Positions 17,492 through 26,297 are shown, numbered from the stretch's first letter. The stretch: 64,000 nt of DNA from Allorhodoferax sp032337135 (GCF_032337135.1 NZ_JAVXZZ010000004.1:1-64000); one strand, 5' to 3'. Translations and numbers: made by a program. The notes: generated from the letters alone by a model not told the origin.

Positions 17492-18781
17492 TCAGGCGCC
17501 TGGATTGCGATTGCGCTGGGCCAGCTGCCGCAGCTTTTCGGCTATCTTGATTTCCAGCCCCCGCTCCACCGGACGGTAGAAAGAAGGGGCCTGCATTCCT
17601 TCGGGAAAGTAGTTCTCTCCGGCCGCAAATCCGTCCTGCTCGTCGTGCGCGTACCGGTAGCCCTTGCCATAGTCCAACTGCTTCATGAGCTTCGTCGGTG
17701 CATTGCGCAGGTGCATGGGCACCGGACGGGTGCCATCCTGTCGGATGAAGGCGCGTACCTCGTTGTACGCCTTGTAGACCGCGTTCGATTTCGGTGCGAC
17801 CGACAGGTAGACCACACATTCGGCCAGCGCCAGCTCTCCCTCGGGCGAGCCCAGGCGCTCGTAAACCTCGGCACAGTCCAGCGCCAGACGCAGGGCCCGC
17901 GGGTCGGCCAGACCGATGTCTTCCGCCGCCATGCGCACCAGACGGCGCGCCAGGTAGCGTGGGTCGGCACCACCATCGAGCATGCGCACCAGCCAGTAGA
18001 GCGCGGCGTCGGGGTCGGAGCCACGCACGCTCTTGTGCAGCGCGGAAATGGTGTCGTAGAACTGGTCCCCGCCGCCGTCGAAACGGCGCATGCGTTCACC
18101 CATGACTTTCTGCAGCCAGGGAAGCGTCACCTGCTCCAGGTGTTCCTGCCGTGCCGCGACACCCAGCGTCTCCAGCGTGTTGAGCAGGCGGCGGGCGTCA
18201 CCGTCAGCATAGGCCACGAGCTCGTCAACTGCTACTGAATCGATAGCTGGCAGCGCATTCTTTTCGCGGGTTCGAGCCACAATCTGCTTCAGATCGTCGG
18301 CACCCAGCGGTTGCAGCACATAGACCACCGAGCGCGACAGCAGCGCCGAGTTCACCTCGAACGAAGGGTTTTCCGTGGTGGCCCCGATGAAGGTGAACAG
18401 GCCACTTTCCACGTGGGGCAGGAAGGCGTCCTGCTGGCTCTTGTTGAAGCGGTGCACCTCGTCCACGAAGACGATGGTGCGGCGTTGCTCCAGCCCGTCG
18501 CGGGCCACCTGGGCCTGCTCCACCGCCTCGCGGATTTCCTTGACGCCACCGAGCACCGCGCTGATGGTGATGAACTGGGCATCGAAAGCGTCGGCCATGA
18601 GCCGGGCGATCGTGGTCTTGCCCACACCAGGCGGCCCCCACAGGATGCAGCTGTGGGGCTGACCGGACTCGAACGCCAGGCGCAGCGCCATGCCCTCGCC
18701 CAACACGTGCTGCTGGCCGATGACCTCGGACAGGGTACGCGGACGCAACAGCTCCGCCAGGGGTTGATGTGCGGCTGCCAC
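17492..18781 (-). CDS. rarA: Replication-associated recombination protein A (MgsA/RarA/WRNIP1 AAA+ ATPase)
   Basis: A 429-residue AAA+ ATPase acting at stalled replication forks. Walker A GPPGVGKTT (residues 49-57), Walker B IVFVDEVHRFNKSQQDAFLP, sensor FIGATTENPSFEVN, and the C-terminal tetramerisation block YNEVRAFIRQDGTRPVPMHL followed by LRNAPTKLMK. GTG 18781 is chosen: it sits three bases after the upstream gene's stop and gives the family-typical start HQPLAELLRPRTLSEVIGQ. The longer open frame upstream lacks family similarity. Residues 176-184 are encoded by an antisense copy of the 26-nt hairpin repeat. Confidence 0.93.
   Translation of the reverse strand: MAAAHQPLAELLRPRTLSEVIGQQHVLGEGMALRLAFESGQPHSCILWGPPGVGKTTIARLMADAFDAQFITISAVLGGVKEIREAVEQAQVARDGLEQRRTIVFVDEVHRFNKSQQDAFLPHVESGLFTFIGATTENPSFEVNSALLSRSVVYVLQPLGADDLKQIVARTREKNALPAIDSVAVDELVAYADGDARRLLNTLETLGVAARQEHLEQVTLPWLQKVMGERMRRFDGGGDQFYDTISALHKSVRGSDPDAALYWLVRMLDGGADPRYLARRLVRMAAEDIGLADPRALRLALDCAEVYERLGSPEGELALAECVVYLSVAPKSNAVYKAYNEVRAFIRQDGTRPVPMHLRNAPTKLMKQLDYGKGYRYAHDEQDGFAAGENYFPEGMQAPSFYRPVERGLEIKIAEKLRQLAQRNRNPGA
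18231..18256 (+). repeat. 26-nt hairpin repeat inside rarA (antisense)
   Basis: GCTAC, loop TGAATCG, ATAGC, TGGCAG, CGC. One arm mismatch (G-U type). Read from the minus strand in frame as A-L-P-A-I-D-S-V-A of RarA. Confidence 0.7.
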
Positions 18782-18783
18782 GC

Positions 18784-19203
18784 CTACAAAGCCTTGAAAA
18801 CGGCTTGCACCAGCAGCAGCGTTGCAATGCCAGCCGCCGCGCCCAAGGGCAAGGAAAGAACCACCAGCCAAGTCGCGCAAGCGCGCCCCTGCGCCAGCCC
18901 TTCCCCTTTTGGCGCCGACGGCAGAAACAACAGGGCCAGCGTCACGAAGGGCGCGAACATCACCGTGGCCACCACAGCCGCCAGTGCCCCTGCCACCTGG
19001 GCTCCGGCATCCCGCGCGCGCCAGAAGCTCAGCCACAGGATACGCAGCGCCAGAAGGCCGATCAGCGCCACCGCCACCGGGGTGCTGTAGCCCACGGCAC
19101 CACCGGCCGTTTCGAACTGCAGGGTCCCCAGCGCCAGCCCCAGCAGCGCGCCAAGGCTCAGCAACAGGTGGGCGGCAAACGCACTTCGCTTCAGGAGATT
19201 CAT
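18784..19203 (-). CDS. Small integral membrane protein, unknown function
   Basis: 139 residues with four predicted membrane helices (about 9-29, 41-60, 68-95, 112-134) and little else. It lies between lolA and rarA in the same direction. Its TAG stop is separated from the rarA GTG by two bases, so rarA translation is probably coupled to it. Relatives in the same order occupy this place as uncharacterised membrane proteins. I cannot assign a function. Confidence 0.7.
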   Translation of the reverse strand: MNLLKRSAFAAHLLLSLGALLGLALGTLQFETAGGAVGYSTPVAVALIGLLALRILWLSFWRARDAGAQVAGALAAVVATVMFAPFVTLALLFLPSAPKGEGLAQGRACATWLVVLSLPLGAAAGIATLLLVQAVFKAL

Positions 19204-19218
19204 GGTGCCACCTGGTGG

Positions 19219-19863
19219 TTATTGCCGCACCACATCAGCCCCGGCCGGTGGCTTGAATTGGAAGGTGGCGGCATCAAGAACCGGATTGGCTTGGTAAGCC
19301 GAAAAGCTCAGCACCGAACGCTGGCCGAAGCTGTCCAGGATGTCGAGCCGTGCCAGCTCACCAGCCTTGAAACCAACCCGCACCGACTGCAAGCCGCTGT
19401 CACGCGACTTCGGCATGGCGAGCACCCACTCCAGCCCCTCCTGGGCCGGGGCCTCGCTGAGCGTGAAGTCCGCCTGCAAGGCCGCGAGGTCGGCGGCCGA
19501 GGCAATCAGCGCCGCGGGCGTGCTGGCCAAGGCCGCCGCCTGCTTGCGCGCGGTCACCTGGTTCAGGTCCTGGTCATACAGCCACAGGGTCGTGCCATCG
19601 GCCACGATGGTCTGGGCGAAGGGCTTGCGGTAGTCGAAGCGGAAACGCAGCGGGCGGGCAAAGGCAAAGCTGCCGTTGGAAATGCGGCTGCGCGCCACCT
19701 GCCCTTCGCGCGCCGGCTGCGTCACCACCTGGGTGAACTCGGCCTTGCCCGACTTGGCCATGCGAACAAAGCTTTCCAGGTCATTCAGGCCTCCAGCCCG
19801 CACAGATACTGCGTAGGCAGCTATCAAAAACGCAGCAACTGCCAGCTTCTGGGTTAGGTTCAT
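19219..19863 (-). CDS. lolA: Outer-membrane lipoprotein carrier protein LolA
   Basis: A periplasmic chaperone that ferries lipoproteins from LolCDE to LolB. 214 residues with a signal peptide (cleavage near SVRA-GG), then ARSRISNGSFAFARPLRFRF and DGTTLWLYDQDLNQV blocks typical of LolA beta strands. Directly behind ftsK, as in many proteobacteria (ftsK-lolA-rarA). The signal peptide residues 10-18 (AAFLIAAYA) come from a sense copy of the 26-nt hairpin repeat. Confidence 0.92.
   Translation of the reverse strand: MNLTQKLAVAAFLIAAYAVSVRAGGLNDLESFVRMAKSGKAEFTQVVTQPAREGQVARSRISNGSFAFARPLRFRFDYRKPFAQTIVADGTTLWLYDQDLNQVTARKQAAALASTPAALIASAADLAALQADFTLSEAPAQEGLEWVLAMPKSRDSGLQSVRVGFKAGELARLDILDSFGQRSVLSFSAYQANPVLDAATFQFKPPAGADVVRQ
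19811..19836 (-). repeat. 26-nt hairpin repeat in the lolA signal-peptide region
   Basis: On the minus strand: GCTGC, loop GTTTTTG, ATAGC, TGCCTA, CGC. The left arm is degenerate (two of five pairs lost), but spacing and the CGC tail are exact. Read in the same codon phase as the pepN and ileS copies. Confidence 0.6.
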
Positions 19864-19878
19864 TGGATTCTCCGCAAC

Positions 19879-22224
19879 CTATTCGGGACGAGCAGGCACC
19901 AGGATCTCGCGCTGGCCGGCACCACTCATGGCGCTGACCAGCCCGGCCTTTTCCATGTCTTCGACCAGCCGCGCGGCGCGGTTGTAGCCGATCTTGAGGT
20001 GGCGCTGCACCAGCGAGATGCTGGCCTTGCGGTGCTTCAGCACCACTTCCACCGCCTGGTCGTACATCGGGTCTTTCTCGCCGCCACCACCGTCCAGGCC
20101 GAGTCCACCGTCCTCGCCATCGACCGTGCCGCCTTCGAGCACGCCTTCGATGTAGTTGGGTTCGCCCCCCTGCTCCTTGAGGTAGCTCACCACACGGTGC
20201 ACTTCCTCGTCGCTCACGAAGGCCCCATGCACGCGGATCGGCAAGCCCGTCCCGCTGGGCATGTAGAGCATGTCGCCCATGCCCAGCAGGGCTTCGGCGC
20301 CCATCTGGTCGAGGATGGTGCGGCTGTCGATCTTGCTGCTCACCTGGAAGGCGATGCGGGTGGGGATGTTGGCCTTGATCAGGCCGGTGATCACGTCCAC
20401 ACTGGGGCGCTGAGTGGCCAAAATGAGGTGGATGCCGGCCGCACGCGCCTTCTGCGCCAGACGGGCAATGAGCTCTTCGATCTTCTTGCCCACCACCATC
20501 ATCAGGTCGGCCAGTTCGTCGATCACCACCACGATGTGCGGCAGCCGCTCCAGCGGCTCCGGCGACTCGGGGGTGAGGCTGAAGGGGTTGCTGATGAATT
20601 CGCCCCGGGCCTTGGCCTCGTCGATCTTGGTGTTGAAGCCCGCCAGGTTGCGCACCCCCATCTTGCTCATGAGCTTGTAGCGCTTTTCCATCTCGGCCAC
20701 ACACCAGTTCAGGCCGTGTGCGGCCTGGCGCATGTCAGTGACCACTGGGGCAAGCAGGTGCGGGATACCTTCGTAGACCGACATTTCCAGCATCTTGGGG
20801 TCGATCATCAAGAGGCGCACGTCGTGGGCCTCGGCCTTGTACAGCAGCGACAGGATCATGGCGTTGATACCCACCGACTTGCCCGAACCCGTGGTACCGG
20901 CCACCAGCACGTGCGGCATCTTGGCCAGATCGGCCACGATGGGATTGCCGACAATGTCCTTGCCCAGGCCCATGGTCAACATGGACTTCGCTTCGTTGTA
21001 GACCTGCGAGCCCAGAATTTCGGACAGGCGGATACTCTGGCGCTTGGCATTGGGCAGTTCCAAGGCCATGTAGTTCTTGCCCGGAATGGTTTCCACCACG
21101 CGGATCGACACCAGGCTCAGCGAGCGTGCCAGATCCTTGGCCAGACCGACAATCTGCGAGCCCTTCACGCCAGTGGCCGGCTCGATCTCGTACCGGGTAA
21201 TCACTGGCCCTGGCTGGGCAGTGACGACACGCACGTCGACACCAAAGTCCTTGAGCTTCTTCTCGATCATGCGGCTGGTCATTTCCAGCGTTTCGGTATT
21301 GACCGTCTCCTGCCGCTGTGGTGCCGCGTCCAGCAGGTCCACCTGGGGCAACTTGCTGTCCGGCATTTCCATGAACAAGGGCTTCTGGCGCTCCTTGGCC
21401 ACGCGCTCGCTGCGCGGCGGCTCCAAGGGGGCCGGCGGTTCGATCACGATCGGTACCGGCGGGTGCTCAACCTGCTCCACATGCTCTTCGATCAGCACCT
21501 CCTCGCGCTCGCGTGCGGCCTGCTGACCCAACTGCAGGTCCTGCTCCAGCTCGCGCTTTTCCCGGTAGTGATCCACCCATGCATCCAGCACGGCACCGAT
21601 GCGCTCGGCGCTAGCCAGCCACGAAAAGCGGAATGCCCACGACAAGCCCACCACACCGAGGACGATAGACACCAGACCCGACAGCCCGAACCCCAGGTGC
21701 AGCATGCTCCACTGGCCCAACGCATAACCCAGCGCACCACCGCTGTGACCCGGCAACGCGGCCTCCCAGCGATACAGCCGGGTCCACTCGAGCGTCGTGC
21801 TCGCCACCATCAGGCACAGCACTCCGCTCCAGAACGCCACCCGCGGTTGCCAGCGTCGCCACCAAGGCAGCGCAGGCGCGTCCACTTCCTCCAGGTCTTC
21901 GCTGCGCAGCTTGTCCGCCAGTGCCCGCAACCAGGCGTGTCCACTCAGAGCGACAACCCACCAGACAGAGAACCCGGAGACGAAATAGCTCATGTCGGCC
22001 ACCCAGGCACCCAGCCGCCCTGCACGGTTGTGCAAGGCATCCCCATTGCCCGAAGTGGACCAGGCCGGGTCGTTGACCGAATAGGTGAGCAGTGCCACCA
22101 CCCACACCACGAGCAGGATGAAGGCCACCAGCAACATCAGCTCGCTGGAAAAGCGCGACGCCGCGGAAGGCGGCTGCACAGGTGCCGATGGCCTTGGATG
22201 CAGGGTATGGAGGGAGTAAGTCAT
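19879..22224 (-). CDS. ftsK: DNA translocase FtsK
   Basis: A 781-residue septal DNA pump that resolves chromosomes at division. N-terminal membrane region with about four helices (30-50, 78-98, 130-148, 170-200), a short charged linker (about 210-310) and the RecA-type motor: Walker A AGTTGSGKS (442-450), Walker B VVVIDELADLMMVV. The C-terminal gamma winged helix (AVEVVLKHRKASISLVQRHL onward) recognises KOPS. The linker is much shorter than in E. coli FtsK, as usual for betaproteobacteria. It lies in a leftward unit with a Crp-type gene upstream and lolA downstream. Confidence 0.95.
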   Translation of the reverse strand: MTYSLHTLHPRPSAPVQPPSAASRFSSELMLLVAFILLVVWVVALLTYSVNDPAWSTSGNGDALHNRAGRLGAWVADMSYFVSGFSVWWVVALSGHAWLRALADKLRSEDLEEVDAPALPWWRRWQPRVAFWSGVLCLMVASTTLEWTRLYRWEAALPGHSGGALGYALGQWSMLHLGFGLSGLVSIVLGVVGLSWAFRFSWLASAERIGAVLDAWVDHYREKRELEQDLQLGQQAAREREEVLIEEHVEQVEHPPVPIVIEPPAPLEPPRSERVAKERQKPLFMEMPDSKLPQVDLLDAAPQRQETVNTETLEMTSRMIEKKLKDFGVDVRVVTAQPGPVITRYEIEPATGVKGSQIVGLAKDLARSLSLVSIRVVETIPGKNYMALELPNAKRQSIRLSEILGSQVYNEAKSMLTMGLGKDIVGNPIVADLAKMPHVLVAGTTGSGKSVGINAMILSLLYKAEAHDVRLLMIDPKMLEMSVYEGIPHLLAPVVTDMRQAAHGLNWCVAEMEKRYKLMSKMGVRNLAGFNTKIDEAKARGEFISNPFSLTPESPEPLERLPHIVVVIDELADLMMVVGKKIEELIARLAQKARAAGIHLILATQRPSVDVITGLIKANIPTRIAFQVSSKIDSRTILDQMGAEALLGMGDMLYMPSGTGLPIRVHGAFVSDEEVHRVVSYLKEQGGEPNYIEGVLEGGTVDGEDGGLGLDGGGGEKDPMYDQAVEVVLKHRKASISLVQRHLKIGYNRAARLVEDMEKAGLVSAMSGAGQREILVPARPE

Positions 22225-22245
22225 GAAATCAGTACGGGAACCCGG

Positions 22246-22920
22246 TCATCGCGCCTTCTTGCGCCGCTCGAAGATACGGATGTGGCCGTTGGGCTGAATC
22301 TGCATGAAGCGCTGGTCTTCGAAATGCTTCATCACCCGGCTCACCATCTCGCGCGAGGCACCGACCATGCGCGCGATGTCCTGCTTGGTCAGCTTTTCCT
22401 GCACCAGGAATGCGCCATCACCGTCGGGAACAGCCATGTCGAGCAGCACATTGGCCACCCGGCCATAGACGCCCATGAGCGCCAGCGAACCGATCTTCTT
22501 GGTGGAGTTGCGCAGCCGCTGCACCAGGGCCACCATCACAGCCTGAGCCATCGCCGCATTGTGGGCAATGCAGCGCGAAAACGCGGCGCTGCTGAGCACG
22601 AGCACATCGCCCGGCATGTCCATGATGACCGTGGCACTGTGCGGCTCCTGGTCGATGATGCTCATCTCGCCCACGCAGTCACCGCTGCGCAGCGTGGCCA
22701 AGATGACCTGCCGCCCCTGCGAATCGGCCACCACCACGCGCGCCCGACCGTTCAGCATCACGTACAGCTCGCCAGAGGTTTCACCCTGTCGCAACATCAC
22801 GGCGCCACGCACCAGCCGCCGCTTCTCCACCTGGCCCAACAGCGTGTTGGCCTGCTCCTCGGTCAACGTGGAGAACAGGGGAACACGACGTACCAGGTCA
22901 AGATTGCTCAGTTTTGTCAT
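22246..22920 (-). CDS. Crp/Fnr-family transcriptional regulator
   Basis: A 224-residue regulator: cyclic-nucleotide-binding fold at about residues 10-125 (FSTLTEEQANTLLG, GELYVMLNGRARVV, RSGDCVGEMSIIDQEPHSAT) and a C-terminal Crp-type winged helix (LTKQDIARMVGASREMVSRV, ending FERRKKAR). The EMSIIDQEPHSAT loop is nucleotide-binding-like (E and an S-A-T in place of R-S-A). No Fnr cysteine cluster is present. ATG 22920 gives a normal length; 24 more in-frame codons upstream lack family similarity. It is first in the unit with ftsK and diverges from trxB, occupying the place lrp has in E. coli. Confidence 0.85.
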   Translation of the reverse strand: MTKLSNLDLVRRVPLFSTLTEEQANTLLGQVEKRRLVRGAVMLRQGETSGELYVMLNGRARVVVADSQGRQVILATLRSGDCVGEMSIIDQEPHSATVIMDMPGDVLVLSSAAFSRCIAHNAAMAQAVMVALVQRLRNSTKKIGSLALMGVYGRVANVLLDMAVPDGDGAFLVQEKLTKQDIARMVGASREMVSRVMKHFEDQRFMQIQPNGHIRIFERRKKAR

Positions 22921-23088
22921 GGCGGCAGGACAGGTGGGGCAGGAACGGTTGGTGGAAGGGAGGCACTCACTACAATGACACAATTCGGGCACGCACCCAC
23001 CCTTTCAGACACAGACGCATTGAAATCAGGGTACGGGCCCAAATGTACAACAGGCCTGTGCGCCCCATACCCTCACGAGTAAGTTCCC

Positions 23089-24039
23089 ATGTCCACTACC
23101 AAACACGCCAAAGTCATGATCCTGGGCTCCGGCCCGGCGGGCTATACCGCAGCCGTCTACGCGGCCCGTGCCAACCTCAACCCCGTGCTCATCACCGGCA
23201 TGGCCCAAGGCGGGCAACTCATGACCACCACCGAGGTCGACAACTGGCCGGCGGACGTGAACGGGGTGCAAGGCCCGGAACTGATGCAGCGTTTTCTGGA
23301 ACATGCCGAGCGCTTCAACACCGAAATCGTGTTCGACCACATTGGTTCGGTCGACCTGTCCAAGCGCCCGTTCACCCTCAACGGTGACAGCGGCACCTAC
23401 ACCTGCGACTCCCTGATCATTGCCACCGGTGCGTCGGCCAAGTACCTGGGACTCCCTTCCGAGGAGGCGTTCATGGGCCGCGGCGTGTCCGGCTGCGCCA
23501 CCTGCGACGGTTTCTTCTACCGCAATGAGGTCTGCTGCGTGGTCGGCGGCGGCAACACCGCCGTCGAAGAGGCGCTGTACCTGTCGAACATTGCCAGCAA
23601 GGTCTACCTGGTGCACCGCCGCGACAAGTTCAAGGCCGAACCGATCCTGGTGGACAAGCTCATGGCCAAGGTGGCCGAGGGCAAGATCGAACTCAAGACC
23701 TTCAAGACCCTGGACGAAGTGCTGGGTGACCAGAGCGGCGTGACCGGCATCCGCGTCAAGGACGTACGCAGCGGCGCGACCGAGGACATCACCCTCAAGG
23801 GCTGCTTCATCGCCATTGGCCACGCGCCCAATACAGAGATCTTCCAGGGACAGCTGCAGTTGGAAGGCGGCTACATCGTCACCCAGGGCGGGCTCAAGGG
23901 TTTTGCCACCCAGACCAGCGTGCCCGGCGTGTTCGCTGCGGGGGACGTGGCCGACCATGTCTACCGCCAAGCCATCACCAGCGCCGGCACCGGCTGCATG
24001 GCCGCGCTGGACGCGCAGCGCTTCCTGGAACAGGAATGA
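23089..24039 (+). CDS. trxB: Thioredoxin reductase
   Basis: A 316-residue flavoenzyme reducing thioredoxin with NADPH. FAD motif ILGSGPAGYTAAVYAARANL, redox-active disulfide C136-A-T-C139 (SGCATCDGFF), NADPH motif VVGGGNTAVEEALYL with VYLVHRRDKFKAEP, and C-terminal FAAGDVADHVYRQAITSAGT. Length and motifs match the low-molecular-weight bacterial class. Diverges from the Crp-type gene over 168 bp in which I see no clear operator. Confidence 0.95.
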   Translation: MSTTKHAKVMILGSGPAGYTAAVYAARANLNPVLITGMAQGGQLMTTTEVDNWPADVNGVQGPELMQRFLEHAERFNTEIVFDHIGSVDLSKRPFTLNGDSGTYTCDSLIIATGASAKYLGLPSEEAFMGRGVSGCATCDGFFYRNEVCCVVGGGNTAVEEALYLSNIASKVYLVHRRDKFKAEPILVDKLMAKVAEGKIELKTFKTLDEVLGDQSGVTGIRVKDVRSGATEDITLKGCFIAIGHAPNTEIFQGQLQLEGGYIVTQGGLKGFATQTSVPGVFAAGDVADHVYRQAITSAGTGCMAALDAQRFLEQE

Positions 24040-24065
24040 GCCGGTAGCGCCTCGAAAGCGCTCCC

Positions 24066-24094
24066 TGGCCAAGGTCTGCAAAGCCCGCTATAAT
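24066..24094 (+). promoter_or_regulatory. Probable rpmB promoter
   Basis: TGGCCA at 24066-24071 and a perfect TATAAT at 24089-24094 with a 17-base spacer form a plausible sigma-70 promoter for rpmB-rpmG. The -10 box lies in the loop of the trxB hairpin. The resulting leader before rpmB would be about 150 bases. Confidence 0.5.
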
Positions 24095-24104
24095 GGCGGG
24101 CTTT
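24080..24104 (+). terminator. Hairpin after trxB (weak terminator)
   Basis: AAAGCCCGC and GCGGGCTTT are perfect nine-base arms around TATAATG-like loop bases, 41 bases after the trxB stop. Only three T follow, so termination may be inefficient or rely on convergent function. Confidence 0.55.
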
Positions 24105-24253
24105 GCTGCTTTGAGCTCGTGAGAGCCGTGGGCATCAATCGGGTTACCGCCACCCTTTTTTCTTGGCGAGGTGAGGCCAGAGCGAGACTGTGCAGGGCTG
24201 TTTTCAGTCGGTAGCAGTCGCCAGTAATGGCCGTTTTATATCGGAGTGTCCAC

Positions 24254-24487
24254 ATGGCACGCGTATGTGAAGTAACGGGCAAGAAGCCCATGGTCGGAAA
24301 CAACGTTTCCCACGCCAACAACAAGACCAAGCGCCGGTTCCTGCCGAACCTGCAATACCGCCGTTTCTGGGTTGAGTCTGAAAACCGCTGGGTGCGCCTG
24401 CGTGTTTCCAGCGCCGCTCTGCGTTTGATCGACAAGAACGGTATCGACTCTGTGCTCGCCGATCTGCGCGCACGTGGCCAAGCTTAA
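24254..24487 (+). CDS. rpmB: 50S ribosomal protein L28
   Basis: 77 residues with the complete L28 pattern: MARVCEVTGKKPMVGNNVSH, then TKRRFLPNLQYRRFW and VSSAALRLIDKNGID. ATG 24254 is the family start; nine extra upstream codons are not part of the protein. Forms the usual pair with rpmG. Confidence 0.97.
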   Translation: MARVCEVTGKKPMVGNNVSHANNKTKRRFLPNLQYRRFWVESENRWVRLRVSSAALRLIDKNGIDSVLADLRARGQA

Positions 24488-24503
24488 TTTGTAAGGAATC
24501 ACC

Positions 24504-24674
24504 ATGGCTACCAAAGGCGGACGCGAGAAGATCAAGCTGGAATCCACTGCCGGCACCGGTCACTTCTACACCACGACCAAGAACAAGAAGACCACTCCCG
24601 AGAAGATGCTGATCAAGAAATTTGATCCCAAAGCTCGCAAGCACGTGGACTACAAGGAAGTGAAACTGAAGTAA
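24504..24674 (+). CDS. rpmG: 50S ribosomal protein L33
   Basis: A 56-residue protein beginning MATKGGREKIKLESTAGTGH, with FYTTTKNKKTTPEKMLIKKF and the ending VDYKEVKLK, the zinc-free L33 type (no CxxC pairs). AAGGAAT precedes ATG 24504, 16 bases after the rpmB stop. Too short to appear in a 60-residue open-frame scan. Confidence 0.97.
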   Translation: MATKGGREKIKLESTAGTGHFYTTTKNKKTTPEKMLIKKFDPKARKHVDYKEVKLK

Positions 24675-24694
24675 TTCGGTTTTTCTCTTGCAAC

Positions 24695-24724
24695 AAAAAG
24701 CCCGCCTGAAACGGCGGGCTTTTT
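24695..24724. terminator. Bidirectional terminator between rpmG and the rsmB-like gene
   Basis: AAAAAGCCCGCC, loop TGAAAC, GGCGGGCTTTTT: a perfect twelve-pair stem with A and T tracts on both sides, placed between convergent genes, so it can serve both. Confidence 0.93.
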
Positions 24725-24761
24725 GCATTCTGGGGACTCTCCAACGCCCCCAGCCCAAGGC

Positions 24762-26033
24762 CTATTTGCGCTGCCAGACCGCCGCAAAGAAGCCGTCGGT
24801 GCCGTGGCGGTGTGGCCACAGGCGCAGGTAGTGCTGGCCATCGTTTCCGCCTGCGCACAGGCTCGCGGCGTTCGCCACTTTCAGGCCACTGAGCACCTCA
24901 CCCGCCGGCAGCAGGACAAAGTCGGAATTCGCGGCACTGAAGGCCTCGGCAATGGCTTCGTTTTCCTGCGGCAGCACGCTGCAGGTGGCATACACCAGAC
25001 GACCACCGGACTTCACCATGCGCGCCGCACTCTGCAGGATCTTGCCCTGCAGCTCCGCCATCTCCTCCACCCCCTTGAGGGTCTGGCGCCACTTGAGGTC
25101 CGGATTGCGCCGCAAAGTGCCCATGCCCGTACACGGGGCGTCCACCAGCACGCGGTCGATCTTGCCCGCCAGGCGCTTGACGCGGTCATCGCGCTCGTGG
25201 GCAATGGCCGCCGGATGCACGTTGGACAGGCCGCTGCGGGCCAGACGGGGCTTGAGCGAATCCAGACGCCCGGCCGAGGTGTCGAACGCGTACAGGCGCC
25301 CGGTGTTGCGCATCATCGCGCCCAGTGCCAGGGTCTTGCCACCCGCACCGGCACAGAAGTCCACCACCATCTCCCCGCGCTTGGCATCGAGCAGCAGCGC
25401 CAGCAGCTGCGAGCCTTCGTCCTGCACTTCGACATCGCCCCGCGTGAACACGTCCAGCTTGTTCAGCGCCGGCTTGCCGTCGACGCGCAGCCCCCAGGGG
25501 GAAAACGGTGTAGGAATGGTCTTCACGCCGTCCTTGGCCAAGGCCTTTTGCACGTCGGCGCGCTTGGCCTTGAAATCATTCACGCGCAGGTCCAGCCCCG
25601 CCCCCTGGTTGAGGCTGTCAGCCAGGGCCCAGAATTCGTCCCCTACCTGGTCCTTGAGGGGCTGTACCAGCCACTCGGGCAGGTTGTGGCGGTGGCGTTC
25701 CATCAGGTCGGCCGGGTTGATCTGCTCGCACTGGTCGAGCCACTTCTTTTCCTGCTCGTTCAGGGCGCTGCGCAGGAAATCGCCGGAGCCATGGAAGCCC
25801 AGGATCGCCATGCGCCGCTCTTTCGAGCCGCTGCCGCTGGGTGCCATGTGGTCGAAGAGCTGCTTCTTGCGCAACACGGTGTACACCGTCTCGGCCAGGG
25901 TGGCACGCTCGCGCGGCCCCAGGTTGCGGTGCTCACGGAAATAGCGGGAGACAATGGCGTCTGCGGGGTGGTCCAGCTTCAGAACGAGGCCAACCAGTTC
26001 CGAACAGGCTTCTAATAGGGCTTTTGGATGCAT
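24762..26033 (-). CDS. RsmB/NOP-family RNA (cytosine-5) methyltransferase
   Basis: A 423-residue SAM-dependent methyltransferase. SAM motif VDFCAGAGGKTLALGAMM, catalytic motif IV VDAPCTGMGTLRRNPDLKW and motif VI YATCSVLPQENEAI provide the two cysteines of the RCMT mechanism. The N-terminal part (about 1-150) is a NusB-like helical domain as in RsmB but divergent. It likely methylates 16S rRNA; exact site not decidable. ATG 26033 gives a family-like start (MHPKALLEACSEL); the longer open frame upstream would cover the divergent DUF1653 gene. Confidence 0.87.
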   Translation of the reverse strand: MHPKALLEACSELVGLVLKLDHPADAIVSRYFREHRNLGPRERATLAETVYTVLRKKQLFDHMAPSGSGSKERRMAILGFHGSGDFLRSALNEQEKKWLDQCEQINPADLMERHRHNLPEWLVQPLKDQVGDEFWALADSLNQGAGLDLRVNDFKAKRADVQKALAKDGVKTIPTPFSPWGLRVDGKPALNKLDVFTRGDVEVQDEGSQLLALLLDAKRGEMVVDFCAGAGGKTLALGAMMRNTGRLYAFDTSAGRLDSLKPRLARSGLSNVHPAAIAHERDDRVKRLAGKIDRVLVDAPCTGMGTLRRNPDLKWRQTLKGVEEMAELQGKILQSAARMVKSGGRLVYATCSVLPQENEAIAEAFSAANSDFVLLPAGEVLSGLKVANAASLCAGGNDGQHYLRLWPHRHGTDGFFAAVWQRK

Positions 26034-26048
26034 AGCCCCGATTTTCCC

Positions 26049-26297
26049 ATGCCCGACGAAACCCTTCCCCCGCTCATCGAAACGCCGCCCGGCCGCTACC
26101 GCCACTACAAGGGCATGGAGTACGAGGTGCTGGGCACCGTGCGCCACAGCGAAACCCTGGAGCCCATGACCCTGTACCGGGCACTGTACGGAGAGCATGG
26201 CCTGTGGGTGCGCCCCGCCGCCATGTTTGAGCAACAACTGGAAATCGGTGGTGTGCTGCAGCCGCGCTTTGTGCGTATCGACGCAGCGACACGCTAG
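26049..26297 (+). CDS. DUF1653-domain protein
   Basis: 82 residues almost entirely made of a DUF1653 domain: PGRYRHYKGMEYEVLGTVRH, SETLEPMTLYRALYGEHGLW, VRPAAMFEQ. Small soluble proteins of this family are widespread; function unknown. ATG 26049 is preferred; an ATG seven codons earlier would overlap the divergent methyltransferase start codon. Its stop overlaps the convergent kinase gene end by four bases. Confidence 0.8.
   Translation: MPDETLPPLIETPPGRYRHYKGMEYEVLGTVRHSETLEPMTLYRALYGEHGLWVRPAAMFEQQLEIGGVLQPRFVRIDAATR

Noticed and set aside
19999..23082. A 1,027-residue plus-strand open frame opposite ftsK and the Crp-type gene.
   Set aside because: Composition of a mirror translation (His, Gly, Gln, Val rich), no motifs.
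26017..26036. GCTTT-N7-ATAGC hairpin at the methyltransferase/DUF1653 boundary.
   Set aside because: The arm has one mismatch and the CGC tail is missing in both orientations, so it was not counted in the 26-nt family.
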